Source of the DNA: Bradyrhizobium sp. CCBAU 51765
Lineage (GTDB): Bacteria > Pseudomonadota > Alphaproteobacteria > Rhizobiales > Xanthobacteraceae
NCBI RefSeq assembly: GCF_015291725.1
Contig: NZ_CP030038.1
Location: forward strand, 4,329,001 to 4,393,000
DNA: 64,000 bases
Direction of reading: 5' to 3'
In this document: positions 16,192 through 23,868 of the stretch, in pieces
How positions within the stretch are numbered: position 1 is the first letter of the stretch
Layout: the number at the start of each line of letters is the position of its first letter
Notes under the pieces: model-generated
What the model saw: the letters and a program-made list of their open reading frames with translations, nothing else
Database searches by the model: none
Told to the model about the DNA's origin: nothing
Translations under genes and position numbers: made by a program

Positions 16192-17883
16192 ATGGGAACG
16201 TTGGTTCTGCTCGATCTCATGGGCGGCGTTGCCCTGTTGCTGTGGGGCCTGCACATGGTCCACAGCGGCATTCTGCGCGCCTTCGGTCCCGACCTGCGGC
16301 GGCTGCTCGGCAAGGCGCTGAGCAATCGCGCCAGCGCATTCGCCGCCGGCCTCGGGCTCACCGCGCTGCTTCAGAGCAGCACGGCGACGGCGCTGATCAC
16401 CTCCTCGTTCGCGGCCGAGGGCCTCGTCAGCCTCGCCGCTGCGCTCGCCATCATGTTGGGAGCCAATGTCGGCACGACGCTGATCGTGCAGGTGCTGTCG
16501 TTCAATATCGCAGCCGTTGCGCCGGTCCTGTTCGTACTCGGACTCGTCGCCTTCCGCTCCGGCCCGCGCTCGCGGATCAAGGACATCGGTCGCGTCTGCA
16601 TCGGCCTCGGCCTGATGCTGCTCTCGCTGCACATCCTGCTCGACACGCTGGCGCCGGCGGAGAACGCGCCCGGCGTCCGCGTCGTGATGTCGGCCATCAC
16701 CGGCGACCCGGTCCTGTGCATCGTCATCGCCGCCCTCGTCACCTGGACGGTGCATTCGAGCGTCGCCAGCGTGCTGCTGATCATGTCGCTGGCTTATTCG
16801 CAGTTCATCTCGCCCGATGCGGCGCTGGCGCTGGTGCTGGGGGCCAATCTCGGCAGCGCCATCAATCCCGTGTTCGAGGGCGCCAGGCGTGACGATCCCG
16901 CGAGCTATCGCCTGCCGGTCGGCAATCTCGTCAACCGCGTGGTCGGGATCGCGCTCGTCCTGCCCTTCCTGAGCGCGATCGCCGGGCACATGCATGCCTG
17001 GCAGCCCGATCTCGCCAAGATGACCGCGGCTTTCCACATTGCCTTCAACCTTGGCACGGCCGTCGTCTTCATCGGCCTGCTCGACACCATGTCGCGCCTG
17101 CTCACCCGCCTTTTGCCGGATCGCGTCCACGAGGCCGACCCGGCCCGGCCGCGCTATCTCGACGAGACCGCGCTGGAGACGCCGTCCCTGGCGCTCGCTG
17201 ACGCCGCCCGCGAGACGTTGCGCATGGGCGATCTCGTCGAGGTGATGCTGCGCAAGGTGATGGCCGCGATGATGACCGGCGACCGTGCGCTGGTCGACCA
17301 GGTCTCCAAGATGGACAATCTCGTCGACGGTCTCGACGAGGCCATCAAGCTCTACGTGACCAAGCTGATGCGGGGCAGCCTCGACGAGACCGAAGGACGC
17401 CGCGCGATGGAGATCATCTCCTTCGCCATCAACCTCGAGCACATCGGCGACATCATCGACAAGAGCCTGAGCGAGCTCGCCACCAAGAAGATCAAGCGGC
17501 GCTTCCAGTTCTCGGCGGAAGGGGCCGACGAACTCGCCGCCTTCCACAAGCGCACGATGGACTCGCTGCGTATCGCGTTCGGCGTCTTCATGTCGGGGGA
17601 CGCCAACGAGGCGCGCAAGCTGCTGGTGGAGAAAACTGCGCTGCGCAACACCGAGCTTGCCGCGACCGAGCGGCATCTCGACCGCCTGCGCGAAGGCCGC
17701 CCCGAAACCATCGAAACGACGTCGCTGCATCTGGACGTGCTGCGCGACCTGCGCCGCATCCACTCGCACATCTGCTCGGTCGCCTATCCCGTGCTCGACG
17801 CGGCCGGCGAGCCCTACCGCAGAACCGAGGCGGACACAGCCACCCTGCCCGCGTCAGGCACGGCGTCGGTACTGCCGCGATAA
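16192..17883 (+). CDS. Na/Pi cotransporter family protein with C-terminal PhoU domain
   Basis: Inner-membrane sodium:phosphate symporter of the NptA/YjbB type, 563 residues. Residues 1-310 hold two inverted membrane repeats, each with the family QSS-like motif: QSSTAT at 61-66 and HSSVAS in the second half, plus GANVGTT and GANLGSAINP. Residues about 350-540 form a helical PhoU-like regulatory domain (RETLRMGDLVEVMLRKVM, INLEHIGDIIDKSL). Start ATG 16192 follows a plausible ACACGGAGC site. It ends 2 bases from the convergent lipid-A N-domain gene. Related proteins can export rather than import phosphate, so direction is open. Confidence 0.9.
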   Translation: MGTLVLLDLMGGVALLLWGLHMVHSGILRAFGPDLRRLLGKALSNRASAFAAGLGLTALLQSSTATALITSSFAAEGLVSLAAALAIMLGANVGTTLIVQVLSFNIAAVAPVLFVLGLVAFRSGPRSRIKDIGRVCIGLGLMLLSLHILLDTLAPAENAPGVRVVMSAITGDPVLCIVIAALVTWTVHSSVASVLLIMSLAYSQFISPDAALALVLGANLGSAINPVFEGARRDDPASYRLPVGNLVNRVVGIALVLPFLSAIAGHMHAWQPDLAKMTAAFHIAFNLGTAVVFIGLLDTMSRLLTRLLPDRVHEADPARPRYLDETALETPSLALADAARETLRMGDLVEVMLRKVMAAMMTGDRALVDQVSKMDNLVDGLDEAIKLYVTKLMRGSLDETEGRRAMEIISFAINLEHIGDIIDKSLSELATKKIKRRFQFSAEGADELAAFHKRTMDSLRIAFGVFMSGDANEARKLLVEKTALRNTELAATERHLDRLREGRPETIETTSLHLDVLRDLRRIHSHICSVAYPVLDAAGEPYRRTEADTATLPASGTASVLPR

Positions 17884-17885
17884 GA

Positions 17886-18224
17886 TCAGCGATCCAGCGT
17901 CTTCGAAGCGCTGCCGCGGTTCTTCCAGATCAGCATGATGTTCCTGATGTAGATGACGGTCGCGAGCGACTGTCCGAGGATGATGACCGGCTCGCGCTTC
18001 ACGACGCCGTAGACCAGCGTCATCAGCCCGCCGCCCATCGAGCAGAACCAGAACGCCATCGGCACCACGCTGTTGCCGGCGCGCTCGCTCGCGATCCACT
18101 GCACCAGGAAGCGCGCGGTGAAGAACAATTGCGCGACGAGCCCGAACGCGAGCCAGAAATCGAATTTGGCGACGAAGACGTCGTAGAGATAATTGCTCAG
18201 CGCCTGACCGTATTGAATGATCAT
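17886..18224 (-). CDS. Lipid-A-disaccharide synthase N-terminal domain (LABN) protein
   Basis: Small inner-membrane protein of 112 residues with about three membrane helices. The pattern AFGLVAQLFFTARFLVQWIASERAGNSVVPMAFWFCSMGGG (positions about 26-65) is the LABN domain, also found fused to some LpxB proteins and as a stand-alone partner in lipid A glycosylation clusters. The start overlaps the stop of the GT2 gene (ATGA, 18221-18224), so the two are translationally coupled. Function of the isolated domain is not known; the context suggests help in presenting or flipping a polyprenyl-linked sugar. Confidence 0.85.
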   Translation of the reverse strand: MIIQYGQALSNYLYDVFVAKFDFWLAFGLVAQLFFTARFLVQWIASERAGNSVVPMAFWFCSMGGGLMTLVYGVVKREPVIILGQSLATVIYIRNIMLIWKNRGSASKTLDR

Positions 18225-18955
18225 GCGTTCACCTCGGTCACCTCAGGAGTCGGCTTCTTGCGGCGGATCAGCCACCACACTCCGGCGAGATCCATGATGC
18301 CGATCCACAGCCGGTCGAAGAAGCCGTAGTTCGATACGCCGGAGTGGCGCGGCCGGTCGATCACATCGACATAGGCGATCTCGTAGCCCTCGCGGCGCAC
18401 CAGCGCCGGCAGGAAGCGATGCAGCCCGTCGAAATAAGGCAGCATCAGGAAGACGTCGCGCCGGAACGCCTTCAGTCCGCAGCCGGTGTCGCGCGTGCCG
18501 TCTTTCAGGATGGCGTTGCGAACGCCGTTCGCCACGCGCGACTGGAACTTCTTGAAGCCGGTGTCCTTGCGCCCGACCCGCTGGCCGGCGGCGAGCCCGA
18601 CACGCAGGCTTTTCTCGACCGCCGCGATCAGGTCCGGCAGGAAGGCGGGATTGTTCTGGCCATCGCCGTCGAGCGTCGCCACGATGTCCCCGCGCGCCGC
18701 ACGCACACCACTGCGCACGGCCGCCGATTGGCCGCCAGACCGCGCATGACGGAGCTGACGCAGATTGCTCCGCTGCTTCATGATCGCAGCAAGCCGCTCG
18801 CCGGTCGCATCGGTGGAGCCATCGTTGACGTAGATGATCTCATAGGCCCAGCGGCCATCGAGCGCCGCCCCGATCTCCGCGATCAGCGGCGCAATATTGT
18901 CGGCTTCGTTGCGCACGGGAACGACGATGGAAACCGAAGGCTGGGGCGTCGACAA
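18221..18955 (-). CDS. Family 2 glycosyltransferase (polyprenyl-phosphate sugar synthase type)
   Basis: Cytosolic-face enzyme predicted to load a sugar from a nucleotide donor on polyprenyl phosphate, similar to dolichyl-phosphate mannose synthases. I start it at TTG 18955 (244 residues, MSTPQPSVSIVVPVRNE); the frame is open to 19276, but the upstream part is Arg/Pro-rich and overlaps the PAP2 gene. GT-A motifs: SIVVPVRNEADN, IYVNDGSTDATG, VATLDGDGQNNP, and TGCGLKAFRRDVFL. No C-terminal membrane pair is seen, so it probably relies on the LABN partner or peripheral binding. Likely feeds the GT39 enzyme of the same operon. Confidence 0.85.
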   Translation of the reverse strand: MSTPQPSVSIVVPVRNEADNIAPLIAEIGAALDGRWAYEIIYVNDGSTDATGERLAAIMKQRSNLRQLRHARSGGQSAAVRSGVRAARGDIVATLDGDGQNNPAFLPDLIAAVEKSLRVGLAAGQRVGRKDTGFKKFQSRVANGVRNAILKDGTRDTGCGLKAFRRDVFLMLPYFDGLHRFLPALVRREGYEIAYVDVIDRPRHSGVSNYGFFDRLWIGIMDLAGVWWLIRRKKPTPEVTEVNA

Positions 18956-19020
18956 AGGAGGCTCTTGGTTGGATTCGGGCCTGCGCCTTGGGAACCGGCG
19001 GTCCCGGCAGGCAGCCGCTT

Positions 19021-19866
19021 TTATGGGGCGGATGCCCCGTGGGCAACCCTTTTGAGGCGGCCCCGGGCCGCTCCCGGAAGAGGCACGATGGTGCCGTCGG
19101 CGCGGATGGCAAAGCCGAGCCGCCGGGCCGCGAACCAGTAACGCGCCGTCATGGCGCCAACCATTCCGACCAGGGCGCCGGCCACGACGTCGCTGGGGTG
19201 ATGCGCGAGCAGCACCAGGCGCGTCAGCAGGATCACGATTGCGTAAGTGAACATGAACACGCGCAGGCGCGGCCACAGGGCCGAGACCGCAAACGCCAGG
19301 GCGAACGCGGCCACTGCATGTCCCGACGGCAGGCTGGCATAAGCCCCCGTTCCCTCGAACGGCACGAAATTGAATGGATTGGCCTTGCCGCCGACGAACG
19401 GGCGGCCGCGGCCGATAAGATATTTCAGGATCTCAGCGACAAGCGCCGACACGGCAACAGACAGAAATATGTATTGGAGCCGCGTGCCGAAGCCGAGCAG
19501 CACTGCGCGGCGAGTCCCGTGCAGCCCTGCCGCAACGAATGCCACAGCCACCAGCGCAGCCCCCAGCACGATCAGCAGATACTCGTCCTTGCCGAAATCG
19601 GTGAGGATGCGGATCGGCCACAGGGTTGGCGTGCCGCGCGGCGGCATCAGCTCGATCTCGGTCTGATCGAACCCGACCATCAGCACGATGACCAGCGCTG
19701 CGCCCGCCAAGCTGAGCCAGAGCGAGTGCCGCGCCAGCTTTCGGGCGGCCTCGGCCCGGCCCGAATGCGAGGGCGACCGCACGAGCTGCGTCAGCGCGCC
19801 CCGGGATACGGCGAGCAATTGTCGGGGATAGCCGGCACGCGGCGCAATGTCGGTCGGCGCCGGCAT
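19021..19866 (-). CDS. PAP2-family membrane phosphatase
   Basis: Integral-membrane phosphatase of the lipid phosphatase (PAP2) superfamily, 281 residues with about six helices. The three catalytic motifs are all present: KYLIGRGRP at 148-156, SLPSGH at 178-183, and R216...H223..SD226. Family members act on undecaprenyl pyrophosphate, phosphatidylglycerophosphate or lipid A phosphates (LpxE/LpxF). Its position 1 base after the GT39 stop and before GT2 points to envelope glycolipid work, either removing a lipid A phosphate or recycling polyprenyl carrier. Confidence 0.88.
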   Translation of the reverse strand: MPAPTDIAPRAGYPRQLLAVSRGALTQLVRSPSHSGRAEAARKLARHSLWLSLAGAALVIVLMVGFDQTEIELMPPRGTPTLWPIRILTDFGKDEYLLIVLGAALVAVAFVAAGLHGTRRAVLLGFGTRLQYIFLSVAVSALVAEILKYLIGRGRPFVGGKANPFNFVPFEGTGAYASLPSGHAVAAFALAFAVSALWPRLRVFMFTYAIVILLTRLVLLAHHPSDVVAGALVGMVGAMTARYWFAARRLGFAIRADGTIVPLPGAARGRLKRVAHGASAP

Positions 19867-19867
19867 C

Positions 19868-21610
19868 CTACTCGGTGCCTTCCGAGCGGAAGATCGAGAT
19901 CGAGATCGCGCGCCCTTGCGAGAAGTTGTAACCGTCGATGCGCGCGCCGACCTTGTAGCGCAGCCCGATCGCCTCGGCGCGCTGCACGAAGCTGCGCTCC
20001 GAACGCTGCTCGATCAGCGCGAAGCGGCAGCTGCCCTGCCGCAGGAAATCCGCCGCACCGGAGCCGTCGGTGAGCAGGGTCCGGGTCCCCACCAGGAAAA
20101 CGAGGCTCGGCTCGTGATAACCGGCCGCAGCCGCCTTCGGTCCGACGCAGGTGACGTTGCGAAGCGCGCGCGCGATCTCGATGCTCGGAAACAGCGGCGT
20201 CAGCGACGGCAGGACGATGCCGTAGACCGTCACTGCCAGCATCAGGGCTGCGACCAGCGCGTTGAGCAGCGAGCGTTCGGCACGATTGTTGTCGTAGAGC
20301 CACCAGGCGAACAGGCCGAAGATCAGCGAGGCTGCGATGAACGGCCAGGCCACGAAGGCCGGCTGCCGCGTCAGCATCACCGACCCGACGACCGCGATGA
20401 TCGAGGCGGCTGCGGGGATCGCGAACCACCAGGCCGAACCGCGCATCAACCAGGAACGCGACAGCACGCGCCGCTCCACCGCGCCTGCGGTGAGGATCGC
20501 GATCGCCGGATAGAGCGGCAGCACGTAATGCGGCAGCTTGGTCAGCACGGCCTCGAACACGATCCAAGACGGGATCAGCCAGGCCAGCAGGAACTGCGCG
20601 CCGGGCTCGCGCCGCGCCCGCCACACCGCGGGTGCCGCCATCGCCGCAAGCGGTGCGCCCGGCCAGAATGTGATCCAGAACAATGCGAGGTACAGTCCGG
20701 GCGGCGCGCCATGGGATTCCTGGGCGCCCAACTTGCTCAGCATGTCGCCGCCGACGGAATCGGCGAAGAAGGTCTCGCCCGCGCGCCAGAAGATCGCGAC
20801 GAACCAGGGCAGCACCAGCACCAGCATCCACATCAGGCCCCAGACAGGCCGCAGCTTCCACAGCCAGGAGGCATCGCGATCCTGGATCGCAAGCACGACG
20901 ATGGTCAGGCCTGCGAACATCAGGATCAGCGGGCCCTTGATCAGGACGCCGACAGCGAGCGCGGTCCAGAAGATCGCCGGCCAGCTCCAGGGCGGATGCG
21001 TCTCGTCCTCGGCGCGCTGCCAGGACAGATAGGCCCGCGCCATCGCGCCCATCGCGGCGACGACGCAGAGCAGCAGCACGGCATCGGTCTTCGCCAGCCG
21101 CGCCTCGACGCCGAGCAGCACCGAGGCGCACATCATCAGCGCCGCCAGCACCGCGGCGCGCCGCGTGATGAAGCCGAGCGCAGCCCAATAGGTCATGAGC
21201 ACGGCGCCGATCGCGCCCATCAGCGACGGCAGCCGGTAGACCCAGATGCGCAATTCGGCCTTCGGCAGCTTGAGCATCGACGCAGCTTCGACAGTCGCCG
21301 ATTGCAACCAGTAGATGCCGACCGGCTTCTTGTAGCGGACGTCCTCCTGAAAGCGGATATCGACGTAGTCGCCGCTCTCGACCATCTGCTTGGTGGCCTG
21401 GGCGAACCGCGCTTCGTCGCGATCGATCGGCGGGATGGTGAAGAAGCCCGGCAGAAACAGCAGCAGCGCGCACAGCACAAGGAAGCCGACCGCGCGTGGA
21501 TGGCTGGCCGTGACGATGTCGAGCATGCGCACGAGTCCACTGCCCGGATTTGCGGGTGATTTCGACTCGCGGGGTGCTCCAAAACGGGGGCTTGGGTAGG
21601 TCTCGGCCAT
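19868..21610 (-). CDS. GT39/ArnT-like membrane glycosyltransferase
   Basis: Inner-membrane enzyme that transfers a sugar from a polyprenyl-phosphate donor to a lipid or protein on the periplasmic side. 580 residues, about 11-12 helices. The first periplasmic loop has the ArnT/PMT signature TIPPIDRDEARFAQATKQMVESGDY (positions about 58-82), followed by RYKKPVGIYWLQ with the conserved Lys-Pro. The soluble C-terminal part (about 470-580) is the periplasmic domain. With the GT2, PAP2 and LABN genes it resembles modules adding aminoarabinose or galacturonic acid to lipid A; in Bradyrhizobium the added sugar could be mannose or galacturonate. Confidence 0.88.
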   Translation of the reverse strand: MAETYPSPRFGAPRESKSPANPGSGLVRMLDIVTASHPRAVGFLVLCALLLFLPGFFTIPPIDRDEARFAQATKQMVESGDYVDIRFQEDVRYKKPVGIYWLQSATVEAASMLKLPKAELRIWVYRLPSLMGAIGAVLMTYWAALGFITRRAAVLAALMMCASVLLGVEARLAKTDAVLLLCVVAAMGAMARAYLSWQRAEDETHPPWSWPAIFWTALAVGVLIKGPLILMFAGLTIVVLAIQDRDASWLWKLRPVWGLMWMLVLVLPWFVAIFWRAGETFFADSVGGDMLSKLGAQESHGAPPGLYLALFWITFWPGAPLAAMAAPAVWRARREPGAQFLLAWLIPSWIVFEAVLTKLPHYVLPLYPAIAILTAGAVERRVLSRSWLMRGSAWWFAIPAAASIIAVVGSVMLTRQPAFVAWPFIAASLIFGLFAWWLYDNNRAERSLLNALVAALMLAVTVYGIVLPSLTPLFPSIEIARALRNVTCVGPKAAAAGYHEPSLVFLVGTRTLLTDGSGAADFLRQGSCRFALIEQRSERSFVQRAEAIGLRYKVGARIDGYNFSQGRAISISIFRSEGTE

Positions 21611-21660
21611 TGGTTCCGCTTACGCTGAAACCGCCATCGCCACAACCGCTTGAGGCAGGG

Positions 21661-23868
21661 TCATTGAATTCGAATGACGACTGTGTCCGCGGCGCCAGTG
21701 GCGTCGATCACGGTGACCCGGGCGAAGCCCGGGCCGGGCGGATCGATCAACCGCTGGCGGCGGCCGTCGATCTCGCCAAGCGCAGTGCCGTTAACCATGA
21801 TCGTCATGGGCAGCACGCCGCCGGCGACCTTGACCGGCATGGCTGCATTCTCCCGGCCGCCTGATCGATCGACATCAATTCGCGAACCGTTGAGTGGAAA
21901 CTGAATGTGCAGCGCCTGCTCGCTCCCGGTGCGCACCAGCTCCCCGACCGGGCGGAACCGCTTCAGGGGCAGCGGCAGTTTGGCGTTGCCCGCCACGAGG
22001 GTTCCCCTGGGCGCCTTCAGCAACGGGGCGAGCGTCTTGCCGGTCCTGGCAAAGGCGTCGAACAGGATCGGGGCGGCCGCGACGCGCCCGATCAGGCCGG
22101 GAACCGGGGCGCCGTCGGGCCGGCCGACCCAGACGCCGATGGTCATGCGGCCATCGAAGCCGACCGACCAGGCGTCGCGATAGCCGTAGGACGTGCCGGT
22201 CTTGAACGCGATCCGGTTGTGGGCAGCGTTCTCCGGCGGCGGCGTTCCCAGCAGCACGTTGCCGACCTGCCAGGCCGCGACCTGATCCAGCAGCCGGAGC
22301 GGCTCGCGGTCGTCCTGTTCGGTCACGACCTCACGCAGCGGCTTGGTGGTGCCGAGACGGGCGAAACCCGCATAGAGCTGGGCGAGGTCCTGGAGCGTCA
22401 CGCCCACCCCGCCGAGCCCCATGGCGAGCCCTGGCGTCTCGTCCTTGGGCAGAACCAGGTTGCCGCCGGCCTGCCGCAACCGCGAGGTCAGGCGGCTGGA
22501 ACCGACGCGGTCGAGCAGCACGATGGCCGGTACGTTCAGCGACAATTGCAGCGCCTTCCTCACCGGCACCGTGCCCTGGAAGGTCATGTCGAAATTCTCC
22601 GGCGCGTAGGAGCCGAAGCGGACCGGCCGGTCGTCGATCAGGCTGTCGGGATGCACAAAGCCGTCCTCGAAGGCGAGCCCGTAGATGAAGGGTTTCAGCG
22701 TCGAGCCCGGTGAGCGGACGGCGCGGGTCATGTCGACCTGCCCTGCCCGGCTCTCGTCAAAATAATTCGCCGAGCCGACACGCGCGAGCACGTCGCCGCT
22801 TTCGTTGTCGACGACGATGATCCCGACCGAGATGTTCGGCCCGAGCGCGATGGCGCGGTCGCGTGCCAGCGGCTCCAGCACCTTCTGCAGGTTCGCGTCC
22901 AGCGTGAGCTTGATGACCGGCGCGTTCTTGACCGTCGAAAGCGCGGTGTCCGAGGCATGCGGCGCCAGGATCGGCATCGGCTTGCGCAGCTTCGGTACGG
23001 GCACCGCCTTGGCCTGCCTGGCATCATCTGCGCTGACCACATGCTCCTCCACCATGCGGTCGAGCACGCGGTCGCGCGCCTTGCGTGCCGCGTCCGGATG
23101 GCGGTCGAGCCGGCGGGTTTCCGGCGATTGCGGCAACGCGACCAGCAGCGCGGCCTCCGCCAGCGACAGCCGCTTCGGCTCCTTGCCGAGATAGGCGATG
23201 GAAGCCGCGCGGATGCCTTCGAGATTGCCGCCGTAAGGCGCGAGCGCGAGATAGAGATCGAGGATCTGCTCCTTGCTCAGCGTCCGCTCCAGCTCGATCG
23301 CGCGCACGATCTGCCGCAGCTTGGCATGAAGCGAGCGCTGCCGCCGCGGCTCCATCAGCCGCGCAAGCTGCATGGTGATGGTCGAGCCGCCCGAGACGAT
23401 GTGGCCGCGCGTTCCGAGCTGCAACGCCGCGCGCGCCAGCGCCAGCGGATCGAGGCCGTTGTGGGCGTAGAAGCGCTGGTCCTCATAGGCGAACAGCAGT
23501 TTCAGATAGGTCGGATCGACATTTGCCTTTGTCTCGACCGGCAGCCGCCAGCGTCCGTCCGCCATGGCATAGGCGCGCAGCAGCTTTCCGCTACGGTCGA
23601 CGATGGTGGTGGAGACCTGGCGCGCTTCGTCGAGTGGCAACGGGCCGAGCGAGTAGACCCAGGCAACGAATCCGATGATGGCGAGGATGAAAGTGAGCGC
23701 GAGGGCGGAGAGGATGCGAAGCCCCCCGCCCCTTGCTCCGTCATGGCCGGGCTCGTCCCGGCCATCCACGTTTTTCGTCGCCGCGGCAAAGTCCGTGGAT
23801 GCCCGGGACAAGCCCGGGCATGACGGCTGAGTTTGTGGAAGCGCCGCGCTACTCATTCCAGCACTCAC
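21661..23868 (-). CDS. pbpC: Penicillin-binding protein 1C (bifunctional peptidoglycan synthase)
   Basis: Inner-membrane class A penicillin-binding protein, 735 residues from GTG 23868 (ATG 23856 is an alternative). One membrane anchor at about 50-72; glycosyltransferase domain with catalytic Glu in FAYEDQRFYAH (E129) and GGSTITMQLAR; transpeptidase domain with SxxK S389-T-L-K, SLN 443-445 and KTGT 556-559; and the PBP1C-type C-terminal domain. The GTG overlaps the TGA of the alpha-2-macroglobulin gene (GTGA), giving translational coupling as in the E. coli yfhM-pbpC pair. Residues 15-44 are encoded by a palindromic repeat, so the cytoplasmic tail is unusual. Confidence 0.92.
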   Translation of the reverse strand: MSAGMSSAALPQTQPSCPGLSRASTDFAAATKNVDGRDEPGHDGARGGGLRILSALALTFILAIIGFVAWVYSLGPLPLDEARQVSTTIVDRSGKLLRAYAMADGRWRLPVETKANVDPTYLKLLFAYEDQRFYAHNGLDPLALARAALQLGTRGHIVSGGSTITMQLARLMEPRRQRSLHAKLRQIVRAIELERTLSKEQILDLYLALAPYGGNLEGIRAASIAYLGKEPKRLSLAEAALLVALPQSPETRRLDRHPDAARKARDRVLDRMVEEHVVSADDARQAKAVPVPKLRKPMPILAPHASDTALSTVKNAPVIKLTLDANLQKVLEPLARDRAIALGPNISVGIIVVDNESGDVLARVGSANYFDESRAGQVDMTRAVRSPGSTLKPFIYGLAFEDGFVHPDSLIDDRPVRFGSYAPENFDMTFQGTVPVRKALQLSLNVPAIVLLDRVGSSRLTSRLRQAGGNLVLPKDETPGLAMGLGGVGVTLQDLAQLYAGFARLGTTKPLREVVTEQDDREPLRLLDQVAAWQVGNVLLGTPPPENAAHNRIAFKTGTSYGYRDAWSVGFDGRMTIGVWVGRPDGAPVPGLIGRVAAAPILFDAFARTGKTLAPLLKAPRGTLVAGNAKLPLPLKRFRPVGELVRTGSEQALHIQFPLNGSRIDVDRSGGRENAAMPVKVAGGVLPMTIMVNGTALGEIDGRRQRLIDPPGPGFARVTVIDATGAADTVVIRIQ
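23739..23825. repeat. 87-bp palindromic intergenic-type element inside pbpC
   Basis: Two 32-base arms (23739-23770 and 23794-23825) are inverted copies with few mismatches; each reads CGTCATG.CCGGGC outward and ends in ATCCACG at the loop. The same half-element recurs at 52073-52104 in an intergenic repeat cluster. The 87 bp length equals 29 codons and keeps the pbpC frame. It is translated into a hydrophilic tail before the membrane anchor. Confidence 0.85.

Noticed and set aside
18956..19276. Upstream extension of the GT2 frame
   Set aside because: Lies antisense-free but out of phase within the PAP2 gene, is Arg/Pro-rich and has no start with a better ribosome site than TTG 18955.
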